Of a DNA stretch of 64,000 nucleotides, positions 10,201-18,004 are shown piece by piece. A model generated the notes under the pieces. That model saw only the letters and a program-made list of their open reading frames with translations. It did not search any database and was not told the DNA's origin. The translations under genes were made by a program, and so were the position numbers. The stretch is from Pseudomonas sp. GM18 (lineage in GTDB: Bacteria; Pseudomonadota; Gammaproteobacteria; Pseudomonadales; Pseudomonadaceae): assembly GCF_000282195.1 (NCBI RefSeq), contig NZ_AKJT01000046.1, positions 1 through 64,000 on the forward strand, given 5' to 3'. Each line of letters begins with the position of its first letter. The stretch's first letter is position 1.

Positions 10201-12863
10201 GCAGCGCCACCGGAACCTACGGGCAAATCCTGCTCAACCCCGATGGCTCCTACACCTACACCCTGACCTCGGCGCCGAAAACATCGCCCAACACCAACGA
10301 TGGCGCGAACACCTTGAACGAAAGCTTCACCTACGCAGCCACCGATGCCGTGGGCAACAGCACCACCGGCACCCTGGTGGTCAGCATCGTCGATGACGTG
10401 CCTAACGCTGTCGCCTCGGAGCGTTCGGTGCCGGCGGTGCAGATCGACTCCAACCTGCTGCTGGTGATCGACGTGTCCGGCAGCATGGACGACGCCTCCG
10501 GTGTATCGGGCCTGTCGCGGCTGGAACTGGCCAAGCAGGCGATCAGCGCACTGCTCGACAAGTACGACAACCTGGGCGATGTGAAGGTGCAGATCGTCAC
10601 CTTCAGCAGCAGCGCCACGGACCAGACTTCGGTGTGGGTCGATGTGGCGACCGCCAAGTCGATCATCGCGACGCTGACGGCGGACGGCGGGACCAACTAC
10701 GATGCTGCCGTGGCGACCATGGAAACCGCCTTCGGCACATCGGGCAAACTCACCGGGGCGCAGAACGTCGGTTACTTCTTCTCCGACGGCAAACCCAACG
10801 AAGGCGACATCGGCAGCGCCGATGAGATCGCGCTCAAAGCCTTCCTCGACGCCAATGGCATCAAGAACTACGCCATCGGCCTGGGCAGCGGCGTCAATAA
10901 CGCCAGCCTCGATCCAGTGGCCTATGACGGCAGCACGCACACCGACACCAACGCCGTGGTGGTGACTGACCTCAACCAACTCAACTCGGTCCTCTCGGGC
11001 ACCGTGCAAGGCGCGCCGGTCACCGGATCGCTTCTGGGCGAGGGCGGTACGTTCGGTGCCGATGGCGGCTTCATCAAGACTCTAACGGTCGACGGCACCA
11101 CCTATACCTACGACCCGAAAGCCAACAGCAATCAGGGTTCGCTGAACTTCAGCGGCGGCGCCAACCACGGCACCTTCAACACCGCCGACAACACCCTGAG
11201 CATCGCCACCAACAACAGCGGCACGCTGGTGGTGAACCTCGACACTGGCGAGTACACCTACACCTCGCAGAAAACCACAGCCGTGCAGATCACCGAAAAC
11301 ATCGGCTTCACCGCCAGCGACAACGATGGTGACCTCACCAGCTCGACACTGACGGTCAAGGTCATCCCCAACGCGCCACCGGTGGCGGTGGACGACCACA
11401 TCATCACCAACGTGCTGTCTGGCAGCATCGTGGTGCCGGGCGAGCTGCTGCTGGCCAACGACACCGACCCCAACGGCGATCCGCTCACGGCATCGCCGAC
11501 CACCTTCAACACGGGTTGGACGGCCAAGGGGGCGGACTTCACCGGCACCAACTCGAGCTTCAGCTTCACCGGTAATAACGTCCAGGCCGTGACCATCGCC
11601 CGCAGCGCATTCGTCGCCAACGCTGCCGCCATGACCGCCATGCTGGTGGTCAGCGGGGCATTGGGGTCGGTCAGCACCAACAATACCAACGATGAGGACC
11701 GGATCACCGTCGACCTCAAACAGGGTGAAACCCTCAACCTGGACCACAACCTGGCGGCCGGCCACGTCACCATGGAGTACTCGATCAATGGCGGCGCATT
11801 CAGCGCCATCGCCGACGGTCAGACCATCACCGCCGCGGCGGACGGCACGTACCAGATCCACATCACCAACATCGACGACGGCGGGCCGGGCAACAGCGGC
11901 AAGGGGGCGGAAAACTACCAGCTGACCATGACCGTCAACTACGCCGGAGCCCAGGACTCCACGCCAGACTTCCACGGCACCTACACCACCAGCGACAACC
12001 ACGGCGGCAGTGACAGCGCGGCAGTCGACATCACTTATCAGGGTGGCCATACCCTGACCGGCACCTCGGGTGATGACGTGTTGATCGCGGGAACCGGCAA
12101 CAACGTCATCAACGCCGGTGACGGCAATGATCTGCTCACCGGCGGTTCAGGCAACAATGAAATGCACGGCGGCGCCGGCAACGATCTGCTGTACAGCGGG
12201 CCGGGCAACGATTGGCTCGACGGCGGCACCGGTAACGACACCGCGAGCTACGCCCATGCCACCGCCGGGGTCACCGTCAATCTCAGCCTGTTCGCCGCGC
12301 AAAACACCGTTGGCGCAGGCACCGACACCCTGACCGGCATCGAAAACCTCACGGGCTCGAACTTCAACGACAGCCTCACGGGCGACAACAACAGCAACAT
12401 CATCAACGGTGGTTTGGGTAACGATGTGCTCAACGGCGGGGGCGGCGACGACTTCTTGATCGGCGGCCTGGGCGACAACATCCTCACCGGCGGCAGCGGT
12501 GCCGACACCTTCCAGTGGCTCAAAGGCAACAGCGGCCACGACCTCATCACCGACTTCACCCCGGGCACCGACAAACTCGACCTGTCGCAACTGCTGCAAG
12601 GCGAGAACGGCACCGCGGCGTCGCTGGATGACTACCTGCACTTTAAAGTCACCGGCAGCGGCGCGACCCTGGTCACCAGCATCGACATCAGCGCCATGGC
12701 CGGTGCCACACCGAGCCAGACCATTGACCTGGCGGGGGTGAACCTGGCCAGTCACTATGGTGTAACGCCGGGGGCGGGTGGGGTGATTGCCGGCGGTCAC
12801 GATACCGCGACCATTATTAACGGCATGTTGAACGACCATTCGTTGAAGGTGGATACCGTGTGA
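7224..12863 (+). CDS. LapA-like retention-module RTX adhesin with VCBS repeats and vWFA domain
   Basis: This 1,879-residue giant adhesin is built in blocks. The N-terminal retention module (1 to about 125) carries a TAAG sequence at residues 115-118, the diagnostic cleavage site of the protease LapG. Three 244-residue tandem units (323-1054) follow, each with cadherin/VCBS-like segments. A von Willebrand A domain (about 1073-1256) has the MIDAS motif DVSGS. The C-terminus has glycine-rich RTX nonapeptides (from about 1611) and a type I secretion signal. It should be exported by LapEBC, held at the cell surface by the retention module, and released when LapG cuts. The ATG at 7224 is preceded by GGAGG. 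It is much shorter than classical LapA (over 5,000 residues). Confidence 0.9.
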   Translation: MATLIGIVSKVIGQVYAVASDGTRRTLVEGDRLFAGEQLVTGAEGAVAVHLHNGQELTLGRDSSLQMTAQLLAHQVPHVETADAVTPSQAQLTDVEQLQKAIAAGADPTQTAEATAAGPGATGAPGGALGGGHSFVLLEEVGGRVDPTIGFPTAGFNGIPEFPLERRDAAPDNGDKGIVAPFAADAPNNPVTLDGLNVNGGELTVYEKNLSDGSSPNTPAQTQSGTFTITALDGLQTLTVGGIAVVTGGVAAGFPQSIVTPLGSTLTVTGYDSATGVVSYSYTLVDNETHPNANGTNSITENLNVVATDVDGSTALGQINVNIVDDLPTANPDHASVAEGATVSSNVLDNDIGGADGPALGGAVVGVRAGSDTSTSAIGGLNSQINGTYGYLTLDANGNAVYHSNPNAVNGPGATDVFTYTVRDADGDESTTTITINVADCTLVAATDTDVTVHEKALDLTKDGQDLAAGTVIGSEPGSTGETASGTLAGSVTGTSGAITYTLVGSAIGTYGQILINPDGSYTYTLTSAPTTTPHANDGPNTLSESFTYQATDVLGNSVTSTIVINIVDDVPTAHADAVSVAEGGTVSGNVLGNDVLGADGPAAGGAVVGVRAGSDTSTSAIGGLNTQVNGTYGYLTLDANGNAVYHSNPNSVSAPGATDVFTYTVRDADGDESTTTITIDVSNCTLVAATDTDVTVHEKALDLTKDGQDLAAGTVIGSEPENTGETASGTLVGSVTGTSGAITYTLIGSAIGTYGQILINPDGSYTYTLTSASTTTPHANDGPNTLSESFTYQATDSLGNSVTSTIVINIVDDVPTAHCDSVSVVEGGTVSGNVLHNDVLGADGPASGGAVVGVRAGSDTSTSAIGGLNSQINGTYGYLTLDANGNAVYHSNPNSVGEPGATDVFTYTVRDADGDESTATITIDVHNSCLEVVPDTDVTVYEKALDLTRDGQDLAAGTVTGSEPGNSGETGSGTLVGAITGATGAITYTLVGSATGTYGQILLNPDGSYTYTLTSAPKTSPNTNDGANTLNESFTYAATDAVGNSTTGTLVVSIVDDVPNAVASERSVPAVQIDSNLLLVIDVSGSMDDASGVSGLSRLELAKQAISALLDKYDNLGDVKVQIVTFSSSATDQTSVWVDVATAKSIIATLTADGGTNYDAAVATMETAFGTSGKLTGAQNVGYFFSDGKPNEGDIGSADEIALKAFLDANGIKNYAIGLGSGVNNASLDPVAYDGSTHTDTNAVVVTDLNQLNSVLSGTVQGAPVTGSLLGEGGTFGADGGFIKTLTVDGTTYTYDPKANSNQGSLNFSGGANHGTFNTADNTLSIATNNSGTLVVNLDTGEYTYTSQKTTAVQITENIGFTASDNDGDLTSSTLTVKVIPNAPPVAVDDHIITNVLSGSIVVPGELLLANDTDPNGDPLTASPTTFNTGWTAKGADFTGTNSSFSFTGNNVQAVTIARSAFVANAAAMTAMLVVSGALGSVSTNNTNDEDRITVDLKQGETLNLDHNLAAGHVTMEYSINGGAFSAIADGQTITAAADGTYQIHITNIDDGGPGNSGKGAENYQLTMTVNYAGAQDSTPDFHGTYTTSDNHGGSDSAAVDITYQGGHTLTGTSGDDVLIAGTGNNVINAGDGNDLLTGGSGNNEMHGGAGNDLLYSGPGNDWLDGGTGNDTASYAHATAGVTVNLSLFAAQNTVGAGTDTLTGIENLTGSNFNDSLTGDNNSNIINGGLGNDVLNGGGGDDFLIGGLGDNILTGGSGADTFQWLKGNSGHDLITDFTPGTDKLDLSQLLQGENGTAASLDDYLHFKVTGSGATLVTSIDISAMAGATPSQTIDLAGVNLASHYGVTPGAGGVIAGGHDTATIINGMLNDHSLKVDTV
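8190..10385 (+). repeat. Three 732-bp in-frame tandem repeats in the adhesin gene
   Basis: The anchor ATCGTCGATGAC recurs at 8190, 8922, 9654 and 10386, exactly 732 bases apart. This defines three consecutive units of 244 codons. The units are highly similar in DNA: a long stretch around GACGTGACGGTTCACGAGAAAG is nearly unchanged between units one and two, while unit three is more divergent. Each encodes one segment with TYGYLTLDANGNAVYHSNP and one VCBS segment with NPDGSYTYTLTSA. Copy number could vary by recombination, or be under-counted in a short-read assembly. Confidence 0.9.
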
Positions 12864-12876
12864 GCTGAAACGACAA

Positions 12877-12905
12877 AACCCGCCATCCCGGTGCGGGTTT
12901 GATTG
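12877..12905 (+). terminator. Possible terminator of the adhesin gene
   Basis: An AAACCCGC / GCGGGTTT stem with a 9-base loop begins 13 bases after the adhesin stop and is followed by GATTGTT, a short, imperfect T-rich tail. It runs directly into a family A palindrome, so the two together probably end the transcript. Confidence 0.55.
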
Positions 12906-13012
12906 TTCCCACGCTCTGCGTGGGAATGCCTCAACGGACGCTCCGCGTTCGGCTCTGGAGGGGACGCGGAGCGTCCCGGGCTGCATTCCCACGCGGAGCG
13001 TGGGAACGATCA
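12900..13012. repeat. Palindromic intergenic repeat, family A copy 2
   Basis: It has the same inverted architecture as the copy at 1693, with outer arms TTCCCACGCTCTGCGTGGGAA and its inverse. The bases after it (13024-13048) contain GGGGGCAAGCCCCC, an arm typical of another Pseudomonas REP family. It lies between the convergent adhesin gene and the DUF6124 gene. Confidence 0.85.
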
Positions 13013-13061
13013 ACTGCTGCGCAGCTCAACGGGGGCAAGCCCCCTCGCCACAGGGATCAGG

Positions 13062-13430
13062 TTATAGGGCCGGGTCAGCCTTCAGCTCCAGACTATCCAG
13101 CGCCCGATTCACTGCCAGCTCACCGAACATGATGAGCTGCGCGACGCCCAGTATCGTATTGCGCTGCGGCCCTTCCAGAAACCCGGCACAGTCACTGGCG
13201 ATCACCTTGGCCGAGGCAAAGGACTCACAGGCATTGGCCAGTAACTCTTCGATGTCGATGTCCGGGGCAACGGTGTAAATCGTGCTCGGTTTGCGCGGGG
13301 GCTGGGGGGTTGACGGCTTGAGGTAGTGATCGAGGGCGCGCTCGGCGGCTTCGTTGAGTTTTTTTGAATCGAGGGATTCGTAGGGGGAGGTTGGATCGGT
13401 TTCCGGTGGGTTGGGTGTGGCTTTGAACAT
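13062..13430 (-). CDS. DUF6124 family protein
   Basis: The 122-residue product starts MFKATPNPPETDPTSPYESL, has a conserved LNEAAERALDHYLKP segment, and ends in a helical region (VAQLIMFGELAVNRALDSLE). I recognise this as a Pseudomonas-restricted small protein family (DUF6124) that occurs in several copies per genome; no function is established. There is no signal peptide or membrane helix. An AAGGAG lies 8 bases before the ATG. It is preceded on the same strand by an unusual long leader (13431-13805) with a terminator-like element. It lies inside the lap locus but shares no features with Lap proteins. Confidence 0.75.
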   Translation of the reverse strand: MFKATPNPPETDPTSPYESLDSKKLNEAAERALDHYLKPSTPQPPRKPSTIYTVAPDIDIEELLANACESFASAKVIASDCAGFLEGPQRNTILGVAQLIMFGELAVNRALDSLELKADPAL

Positions 13431-13805
13431 AGTGATGCTCCTTGATTAGTGGAGCCGCCACGGTTCGCTGCGAAACGAAGAAAGGTGGCAGCTGTACGCA
13501 GGTTCGCAGACCGGGAATCAAGGAACCCGGCAGACCCGAAGATCTCCCGCGCACAGCCGCCATAACACAATCCAGTAGACGAAAAAAAAGCGCCGACTGA
13601 AAGGAAACGGTGGCGCAATGCGCCTTGATTGACCAGGGCTGCGAAACCCGATCGCTGATTCGTCAGCGACCCGGAAACGATAGAGCCCGACCCCAAGGCA
13701 CACAAGCCGGCGGATTCTGGCGGAGTTGTAGGTTGCGACGCAAGAATGCGTAGCCCTAAGGAGTATCTTAAGGTGTCAGATTAAACATCTCCGTTTACAT
13801 CATCT
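13431..13805 (-). promoter_or_regulatory. Long structured leader of the DUF6124 gene
   Basis: This 375-bp region between lapD and the DUF6124 gene is not coding by codon pattern, although an open frame crosses it. Read on the minus strand it contains several short stems. One is GCGCC-N17-GGCGC followed by eight T residues (13616-13582), which looks like an intrinsic terminator. Its upstream arm can pair instead with an adjacent GCGCC at 13620-13624. Nearer the gene, CAGCGAACCGTGGCGGCTCC lies just before the ribosome binding site. It may be a leader with an attenuator, or a small RNA that ends at 13582. Confidence 0.4.
13582..13616 (-). terminator. Terminator-like stem with T8 tract inside the DUF6124 leader
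   Basis: On the minus strand the arms are GCGCC (13616-13612) and GGCGC (13594-13590), directly followed by TTTTTTTT (13589-13582). The stem has only 5 bp and a 17-base loop, so it is weak. The first arm also belongs to a small competing palindrome GGCGCAATGCGCC (13612-13624). The gene start is 150 bases further on. Confidence 0.45.
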
Positions 13806-15746
13806 TCACATCGGCTCCGGCGGCCCGATCAGCCTTCCCATCACCCCAAACACCCCCAACTCCCGAATCACCTCCAATTCCGCCTGCGTCTCCACCATCT
13901 CGGCAATCAACGGCAGATCAATGCTGTTGGTCGCCCGAAAAATCGCCTCGATGAACAGCCGTTTATCACCCTGCTCATCGATACCCCGAATGTAGGCACC
14001 ATCGATTTTCAGGTAAGCCAGCCCCAATTGAGTCAGGTTGCCGATCTGGCTGAAGCTGCCGCCGAAATGCTGCAACCCGATGCGGTAACCGGTGTTGAGC
14101 AGGCTGTGGCTCAGGCGTTGCAGCTCTTCGGGGGGTGGCAGTTGGCGTTCGTCGATTTCCAGGGTCAGCAGAGGCGCCAGTTCCGGCAGTGATTCGAGTA
14201 TGTCGCAGATCAGTTTCAGCTGGGTCTGATCGCGCAGGGTGCTGCCGGACAGGCTCAGTGCGAGCGGCCAGCGGTTGGCGGCGAGGTATTCGAGGGTGGT
14301 TTCGAGCATCGCCAGGTCGAACCGCGCCGACCAGCCGAGGCGTTCGATCCACGGCAGGAAATGCCCGGCGGCAACTGCCTCACCTTTTGGATCAAGCAGA
14401 CGCGCGAGGACTTTGTGATGCAGCACCTGGCTGGTGTCGGCGCACTGCACCACCGGTTGGAAATACAACTGCATCTTGCCTTCAGTCAGCGCGTCGTCGA
14501 TCCAGTTGCGCCAATCATGCTGAGAGTGATTCGGCGCAGTATCGACCTGGGCCTGGTATATCCATGGCCGCTCGGGATGTTGCCGGGCCTGGGTCAGCGC
14601 CTGATCGAGGCGCAGCAGCACATCATTTGCCGGTTCGCCCGGGTGGTAGGCGACGATACCCAGATGTGCCACGGGCATGCAGTCGCTGGCGCCGGTCAGG
14701 CGCAGATTTTCCAGGGTGGCGCTGATTTCGGAGGCCAGGCGCGCGGCATCCTTACTGTCCAGGCCCGGCGTCAGCAAGCTGAATTCGCCGCCGCGATTGC
14801 GTGCCGCGAGCCAGGTGCGACGTTCCGCTGGTTGCGTCAGGCGCTTGAGCAATTCACCGACGGCGCTGATCAGGACATCGGTGCGCTGGCCGCCGAGGCG
14901 TTGGTTGAGACCGATCAGGTCGTTGATCCGCAGCATCAGCAAATGACCGTCGCGGCTTTGCTCGGAATCCAGTAATTGGTCGGCCAGTTGTTCATCCAGC
15001 AAGCGCCGGTTGGCCAGGCCCGTGAGGCTGTCCTGATAGGATTCTGACCGCAGTTTTTCGCTGCGCGCGGCTTCTTCGGCGAACAACGTTTTGAGTTTTT
15101 CGACCATCTGGTTCATGGCCAGCACCACGCGTTTGAGCTCCGGTGTGCGCGGCAGTTTCGGCAAACTGCGGAACTCGCGTTTGCTGATCGCGTCCGCCTG
15201 TTTGACCATGTTGTCGAGCGGCCGCAGCTGCCGGCGCAACAGCCAGCCACCGAACACGGCGCTGAGCAATCCACAAATCAGCAGCCAGATCAGGCTGCCA
15301 AGGGTGCTGTCCCAGAGTTTGGCCAGGGCGAACTGCGGGTTGCTCAGCACTTCGACCCGGGCTGCCTGGTCCCAGCCACGGGTGACCAGCGCGTCGCCAC
15401 CCTGTGGGTGCAGGTTCACCAGGCTGACGAACCAGTCCGGAACACCCTCGATTTGCGTCGGTGTGCTGCGTTCCACCAACACCCGTTCATCCACAATACT
15501 GACGACCCGGATGCTGCTGAAATAGCCGCTGTCGAAAATCGAGCTGACCATCAATTCGATCATCGCCGGGTCGTCGATCTGCGCGGTCAACGACAAGCCC
15601 AGTGCCGTGGCGGCGTCCTGGGCGTGGGAGCGCAACTGGCTGAGCATCTGTTCGCGAGAGCTTTCCAGGCTGACAAAAAAACTGCCACTGAAGGCCACCA
15701 GCAAGAACAGGCAAATGGCGAGAAACAACTGTTTGCGCAGTGACAT
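13806..15746 (-). CDS. lapD: LapD, c-di-GMP receptor with degenerate GGDEF and EAL domains
   Basis: This 646-residue inner-membrane protein starts MSLRKQLFLAICLFLLVAFS (first membrane helix). A periplasmic LapD/MoxY-type sensor domain (about 25-150), a second helix (about 152-170), a HAMP-type segment, and degenerate GGDEF and EAL domains follow. The GGDEF motif reads RGGEF and the EAL position reads KVLARL, so neither catalytic signature is intact, as known for LapD. When c-di-GMP binds the EAL domain, LapD sequesters LapG in the periplasm and the adhesin stays on the surface. lapG lies 22 bases upstream on the same strand. Confidence 0.93.
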   Translation of the reverse strand: MSLRKQLFLAICLFLLVAFSGSFFVSLESSREQMLSQLRSHAQDAATALGLSLTAQIDDPAMIELMVSSIFDSGYFSSIRVVSIVDERVLVERSTPTQIEGVPDWFVSLVNLHPQGGDALVTRGWDQAARVEVLSNPQFALAKLWDSTLGSLIWLLICGLLSAVFGGWLLRRQLRPLDNMVKQADAISKREFRSLPKLPRTPELKRVVLAMNQMVEKLKTLFAEEAARSEKLRSESYQDSLTGLANRRLLDEQLADQLLDSEQSRDGHLLMLRINDLIGLNQRLGGQRTDVLISAVGELLKRLTQPAERRTWLAARNRGGEFSLLTPGLDSKDAARLASEISATLENLRLTGASDCMPVAHLGIVAYHPGEPANDVLLRLDQALTQARQHPERPWIYQAQVDTAPNHSQHDWRNWIDDALTEGKMQLYFQPVVQCADTSQVLHHKVLARLLDPKGEAVAAGHFLPWIERLGWSARFDLAMLETTLEYLAANRWPLALSLSGSTLRDQTQLKLICDILESLPELAPLLTLEIDERQLPPPEELQRLSHSLLNTGYRIGLQHFGGSFSQIGNLTQLGLAYLKIDGAYIRGIDEQGDKRLFIEAIFRATNSIDLPLIAEMVETQAELEVIRELGVFGVMGRLIGPPEPM

Positions 15747-15768
15747 AAAACGCTCCTTGCTGTGGAGG

Positions 15769-16476
15769 CTAACCTTCGCCCACGGCGAACCCTTCGATTT
15801 GCATCTTTTTCAATACGTCTTGCCAGCGCGACAGCTTTTTCGAGTCGCTGCTGCGTTTGCCGCCATTGGCCCCCGGCAAATACAGGCCTTCGGCGTTGAA
15901 GGCGTACACCGGCAGCAAGTCTTTGCGTTGGGAGGCGGGGCGGATCTCGTCAATCAGGTTGTCCAGCACCAGCGGATCGGCCGTGGGGCTGCTGTAGAAG
16001 GTCAACACCATGTGCGCCTGGTTTTGGGTCAGGGCCTTGACGTAGGTAATGCGCAGTTTTTCGCTGGGAATCCCGAGGTGACGCAGGCTGAAATATTTCG
16101 CCAGGGCGTAGTCTTCACAGTCGCCTGCGGCTTTGATCAAGGATTCCACGGGCGTGGCCCAGTAATCGGTCTGATGCCAGATGCGCGTGTCATCCTGGAA
16201 ACTCAGTTGCTGATTGAAGAAGTGATTGACCGCGTTCAGTTGTTCGCGCTCAGGCTGGTTGCGTTCGCTTTGCAGCATTTGGCTCCAGGCCTCGATCCGT
16301 CCCCGGGCCTGGCCAAGGGGGCCGTAGCGTTTTTCGGCCGTTTGCAGAACCTGCGCAAAATCCCAGTCGGCCCAGACACTGCCCAACCCGGCCAGCAGAA
16401 AACTCGCCAGCAGCAGCCATCCGCCGAACCGAAGTCGGAGCGTTGACCATCCTGGACTACGCGGACTGCGGGACAT
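15769..16476 (-). CDS. lapG: LapG, periplasmic Ca2+-dependent cysteine protease of the adhesin
   Basis: The product has 235 residues with an N-terminal signal segment (about residues 12-36, ending VWA). It is a transglutaminase-like cysteine protease. The catalytic triad is visible as Cys120 (AAGDCEDYALAKYF), His155 (QAHMVL) and Asp172 (VLDNLIDEI), with the spacing known for LapG. It cuts LapA-type adhesins after the two alanines of a TAAG-type site, and the adhesin at 7224 carries TAAG at 115-118. It is the first gene of lapG-lapD. It is regulated post-translationally by LapD binding. Confidence 0.93.
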   Translation of the reverse strand: MSRSPRSPGWSTLRLRFGGWLLLASFLLAGLGSVWADWDFAQVLQTAEKRYGPLGQARGRIEAWSQMLQSERNQPEREQLNAVNHFFNQQLSFQDDTRIWHQTDYWATPVESLIKAAGDCEDYALAKYFSLRHLGIPSEKLRITYVKALTQNQAHMVLTFYSSPTADPLVLDNLIDEIRPASQRKDLLPVYAFNAEGLYLPGANGGKRSSDSKKLSRWQDVLKKMQIEGFAVGEG

Positions 16477-16567
16477 GTCTGGCTGCTCGGGTGCAGATGT
16501 CTGAAGTCTAGGCGGTGTTTACGGCGAGGGAGGGCAGGTCGTCGGCCCGCAAAACAAAAGATCGCAG

Positions 16568-16724
16568 CCCCGTAGCAGCTGTCGAGCCCCAGCGAGGCTG
16601 CGTTCGGCTGCGAAGCAGTCGTGAAATCATCCAGTGTGGTGTTTCAGGTAAACGGAGGTGATCGGATTGGCGACTGCTTCGCAGCCGAACGCAGCCTCGC
16701 TGGGGCTCGACAGCTGCTACGGGG
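16568..16724. repeat. Palindromic intergenic repeat, family B copy 2
   Basis: The left arm CCCGTAGCAGCTGTCGAGCC and its inverse at the right end enclose inner arms GAGGCTGCGTTCGGCTGCGA. The unit can form a stem of more than 50 bp with a spacer of about 50 bases. It lies between lapG and the converging 3' end of the DUF454 gene. Confidence 0.8.
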
Positions 16725-16725
16725 A

Positions 16726-17121
16726 TCAGGGTTTATGCAGGGTTTTCTGCTTGAGGATGTAAACCGTCACCAGCACCGCACTGGTCAGCATGAACCCGCG
16801 TGCCCACGGCAGGGGCACCAGGTAGCAGGAGAACAGGATGCTCGCCCACATCAACCCGATGGCGTAGACCTTGCCCTTGAGCGGGATACCGTTGCCGTCC
16901 AGATAGTCGCGAACCCACGGCCCAAGCTGTGGATGTTCAACCAGCCAGTGATAGAAACGCGGCGAACTGCGGGCGAAACAGGCGGCCGCCAGCAACAGGA
17001 ACGGTGTGGTCGGCAGCACCGGCAGGAAAATCCCGATCACCCCCAGCGCTACGCTCAGCCAGCCGATGGCCAGCAGCACGTAGCGCAACATCAGGGGGCG
17101 GTTGCCTATGGGGTTGTCCAT
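16726..17121 (-). CDS. ybaN: YbaN/DUF454 family inner-membrane protein
   Basis: This 131-residue protein matches the DUF454 pattern. It starts with a hydrophobic stretch LMLRYVLLAIGWLSVALGVIG, then FLPVLPTTPFLLLAAACFARSSPRFYHWL, and ends with two more membrane segments. The function in Escherichia coli is unknown. I prefer the ATG at 17121, which has AAGG 7-8 bases upstream, over the TTG two codons earlier. It starts 10 bases after the preceding YecA-like gene on the same strand. Confidence 0.8.
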   Translation of the reverse strand: MDNPIGNRPLMLRYVLLAIGWLSVALGVIGIFLPVLPTTPFLLLAAACFARSSPRFYHWLVEHPQLGPWVRDYLDGNGIPLKGKVYAIGLMWASILFSCYLVPLPWARGFMLTSAVLVTVYILKQKTLHKP

Positions 17122-17131
17122 AGGCAAAACC

Positions 17132-17719
17132 TTAGTGGTGACGTGGCTTGAGGATCGCCGGTTTTTCGTCTGGCGCGTTGCACAGCAGGTACAGCGCGGT
17201 CAGGGCTTCCGGAATCTGCACGATCATGTCGTCCATCAGGTTGGCGTCGGCCGCGATGTCGGAGAACTCAGGCTGTTCGTCGAACAGACCCGAACCGACC
17301 ATGATCGGCAGCAGCATTTCACTGACTTCGTCTTCGGCAGTTTCGAACCAGGCCGCTTCGCGCAGGAACACGCCTTCCATGAAGCCGATGCACCAGCCGC
17401 GCAGGTCGGAATCGTCCGGGTCATCACCCAGGTCGAGGTCGCACGGCAGCTCGAACTCTTCGTCGGACGCCAGTTGGCGGGCGATGTGAGCCTTGAGCAG
17501 CACGAGGGTGGATTCGATCGCTTCACGCTCGGTGTCGTCGGCGTAATGCGGCTCTTCGGCGAAGAGCGCGTCGATCCATTCACGGTCGGGAACGCTTTCG
17601 GAACAGATCGACAGCGCAGTGAGGTAGCCGTGGGCGGCCACGTAGTCCAGCGCCTCGTCATGCAGCTCGTCGGCGTCGAGGAAGACTTGCAGGCGGGTTA
17701 GTTGCTCAGCGAAGGACAT
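17132..17719 (-). CDS. YecA/UPF0149 family protein
   Basis: This 195-residue acidic protein begins MSFAEQLTRLQVFLDADELH and contains LRGWCIGFMEGVFL, a signature stretch of the UPF0149 (YecA/YgfB) family. The C-terminus (KPRHH) lacks the CxC SEC-C metal-binding tail found in some members. It is cytoplasmic, all-helical and of unproved function. I start at the ATG at 17719; the longer frame to 17794 adds a basic stretch unlike the family. It is probably cotranscribed with ybaN. Confidence 0.8.
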   Translation of the reverse strand: MSFAEQLTRLQVFLDADELHDEALDYVAAHGYLTALSICSESVPDREWIDALFAEEPHYADDTEREAIESTLVLLKAHIARQLASDEEFELPCDLDLGDDPDDSDLRGWCIGFMEGVFLREAAWFETAEDEVSEMLLPIMVGSGLFDEQPEFSDIAADANLMDDMIVQIPEALTALYLLCNAPDEKPAILKPRHH

Positions 17720-17860
17720 TAAAGGGCTACCTTGGGGAATATACGATGCGGGAATTCTAGGCCTTCTTGAGCGCACAGGCCAGCCGCGCGGCATATTTGC
17801 TCCCGCGGGTTGGCTTGCGTGCGTCTTATCAGCGGCGCCCTTTGCAGGGGAGGGCTCGGG

Positions 17861-17866
17861 TATACT
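17861..17866 (+). promoter_or_regulatory. Possible -10 box of the recQ promoter
   Basis: TATACT lies about 140 bases upstream of the recQ start. No good -35 hexamer is visible at 16-18 bases distance. The 285-bp gap before recQ (17720-18004) shows nothing else. Confidence 0.3.
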
Positions 17867-18004
17867 CGCGCGTTTTGTGATGCCCTGCTGGCGTCACGGC
17901 TGAAATATGCAGCGTCATGCAATGCGCACTTACGATTTGTCTGTGCAGCTTTCATGGTTCTGAACCAGCCTTGCAGGGATGTTTCGGTGATTTTTGGAGT
18001 TTTT

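Noticed and set aside
8190..10385. CRISPR-like periodic repeat
   Set aside because: The 732-bp period is in frame, encodes protein modules of an adhesin, and has no short repeat/spacer pattern; no cas genes are near.
13202..13705. 167-codon open frame through the DUF6124 leader on the minus strand
   Set aside because: It runs out of frame through the DUF6124 gene, lacks a ribosome site, and its codon pattern is not that of a gene; the leader is better seen as noncoding.
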